Below are positions 20,828-20,879 of a stretch of 20,879 nt of DNA, piece after piece. The notes below the pieces were generated by a model. The model made no database searches and had not been told where the DNA came from. It saw only the letters and a list, made by a program, of their open reading frames with translations. Source of the stretch: CAZGXM01 sp964529795 (GTDB lineage Bacteria > Bacillota > JADQBR01); the NCBI GenBank assembly GCA_964529795.1, contig CAZGXM010000047.1:1-20879 (forward strand). The letters are read 5' to 3'. Numbering within the stretch: the first letter of the stretch is position 1; every line of letters starts with the position of its first letter. A program made the translations under genes and the position numbers.

Positions 20828-20850
20828 GCGTCTCTTAAGAGGTGATGTAT

Positions 20851-20879
20851 TTGAAATACTTGATAGAGACCTGGGGCTG
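20851..20879 (+). CDS. miaB: Start of a MiaB-like tRNA methylthiotransferase (partial)
   Basis: The frame from TTG 20851 reads MKYLIETWG and then TG at the window edge. This fits the N-terminus of MiaB proteins (K-Y-x-I-x-T-x-G-C-Q-M-N), the radical SAM enzymes that add the methylthio group to i6A37 of tRNA. TTG is preferred because AAGAGGTGAT (20837-20846) lies just upstream; in-frame ATG 20845 lies on that site. Only nine codons are visible, so the call also leans on the Bacillus order spoVS ... miaB. The gene continues beyond the window. Confidence 0.6.

Noticed and set aside
20832..20841. Perfect palindrome CTCTTAAGAG overlapping the miaB ribosome site.
   Set aside because: With no loop it cannot form a hairpin in RNA, and ten-base palindromes of this composition arise by chance.

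Overview
All genes in this window lie on the + strand. It reads as chromosomal DNA of an anaerobic, endospore-forming Firmicute of the Clostridia, most like the Desulfotomaculum/Pelotomaculum (Peptococcaceae) group. The reasons are a Gram-positive type LexA box on recA, strong GGAGG ribosome binding sites, the recA-recX / rny-ymdB-spoVS order, a sigma-H type promoter on spoVS, an LL-diaminopimelate aminotransferase-like gene, a glutamate 2,3-aminomutase and several Fe-S/radical SAM proteins. No tRNA, rRNA, CRISPR array, IS element or phage gene was seen.

Layout. 1-1585: recA and recX behind a near-perfect, LexA-boxed promoter. 1586-1902: an AT-rich gap with a long imperfect inverted repeat and a terminator. 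1903-4914: rny, ymdB and spoVS, the RNA-decay and sporulation block also known from Bacillus. 4983-7933: a tight operon of membrane dipeptidase, PHP phosphoesterase and a DapL-like aminotransferase. 8013-9500: small or poorly known genes (a coiled-coil protein, an unrecognised 154-residue protein, FxsA). The unrecognised gene has a structured leader that looks like an attenuator. 9556-11004: guaB. 11116-13314: a MoxR ATPase and CoxE-like VWA pair. 13370-14638: glutamate 2,3-aminomutase. 14749-18116: a three-gene unit of an HTH/RQC/HEAT protein, a divergent MTA phosphorylase-like protein and a DUF362 ferredoxin-like protein. 18264-20827: a degenerate-box Nudix protein, a radical SAM protein, an MTA/SAH nucleosidase and a PPC/DUF296 protein. 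20851-20879: the first codons of what looks like miaB.

How they fit. From what I know of Bacillus, recA, rny, ymdB, spoVS and miaB are near neighbours, so here about 16 kb of metabolic and unknown genes sits between spoVS and miaB. Purine/SAM by-product salvage recurs: guaB, an MTAP-like protein, an MTA/SAH nucleosidase next to a radical SAM gene, then miaB.

The most interesting items are: (1) the 8306-8549 leader, with a promoter, two swapped inverted repeats over the start of a 22-codon reading frame, and two mutually exclusive hairpins sharing one 3' arm; (2) the 481-residue protein that appears to carry a RecQ-type RQC winged helix without a helicase, fused to HEAT repeats; (3) the Lys/Asn pair marking the aminomutase as glutamate-specific; (4) a probable ATT start codon for RNase Y. 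All calls were made by eye; none was checked against a database.
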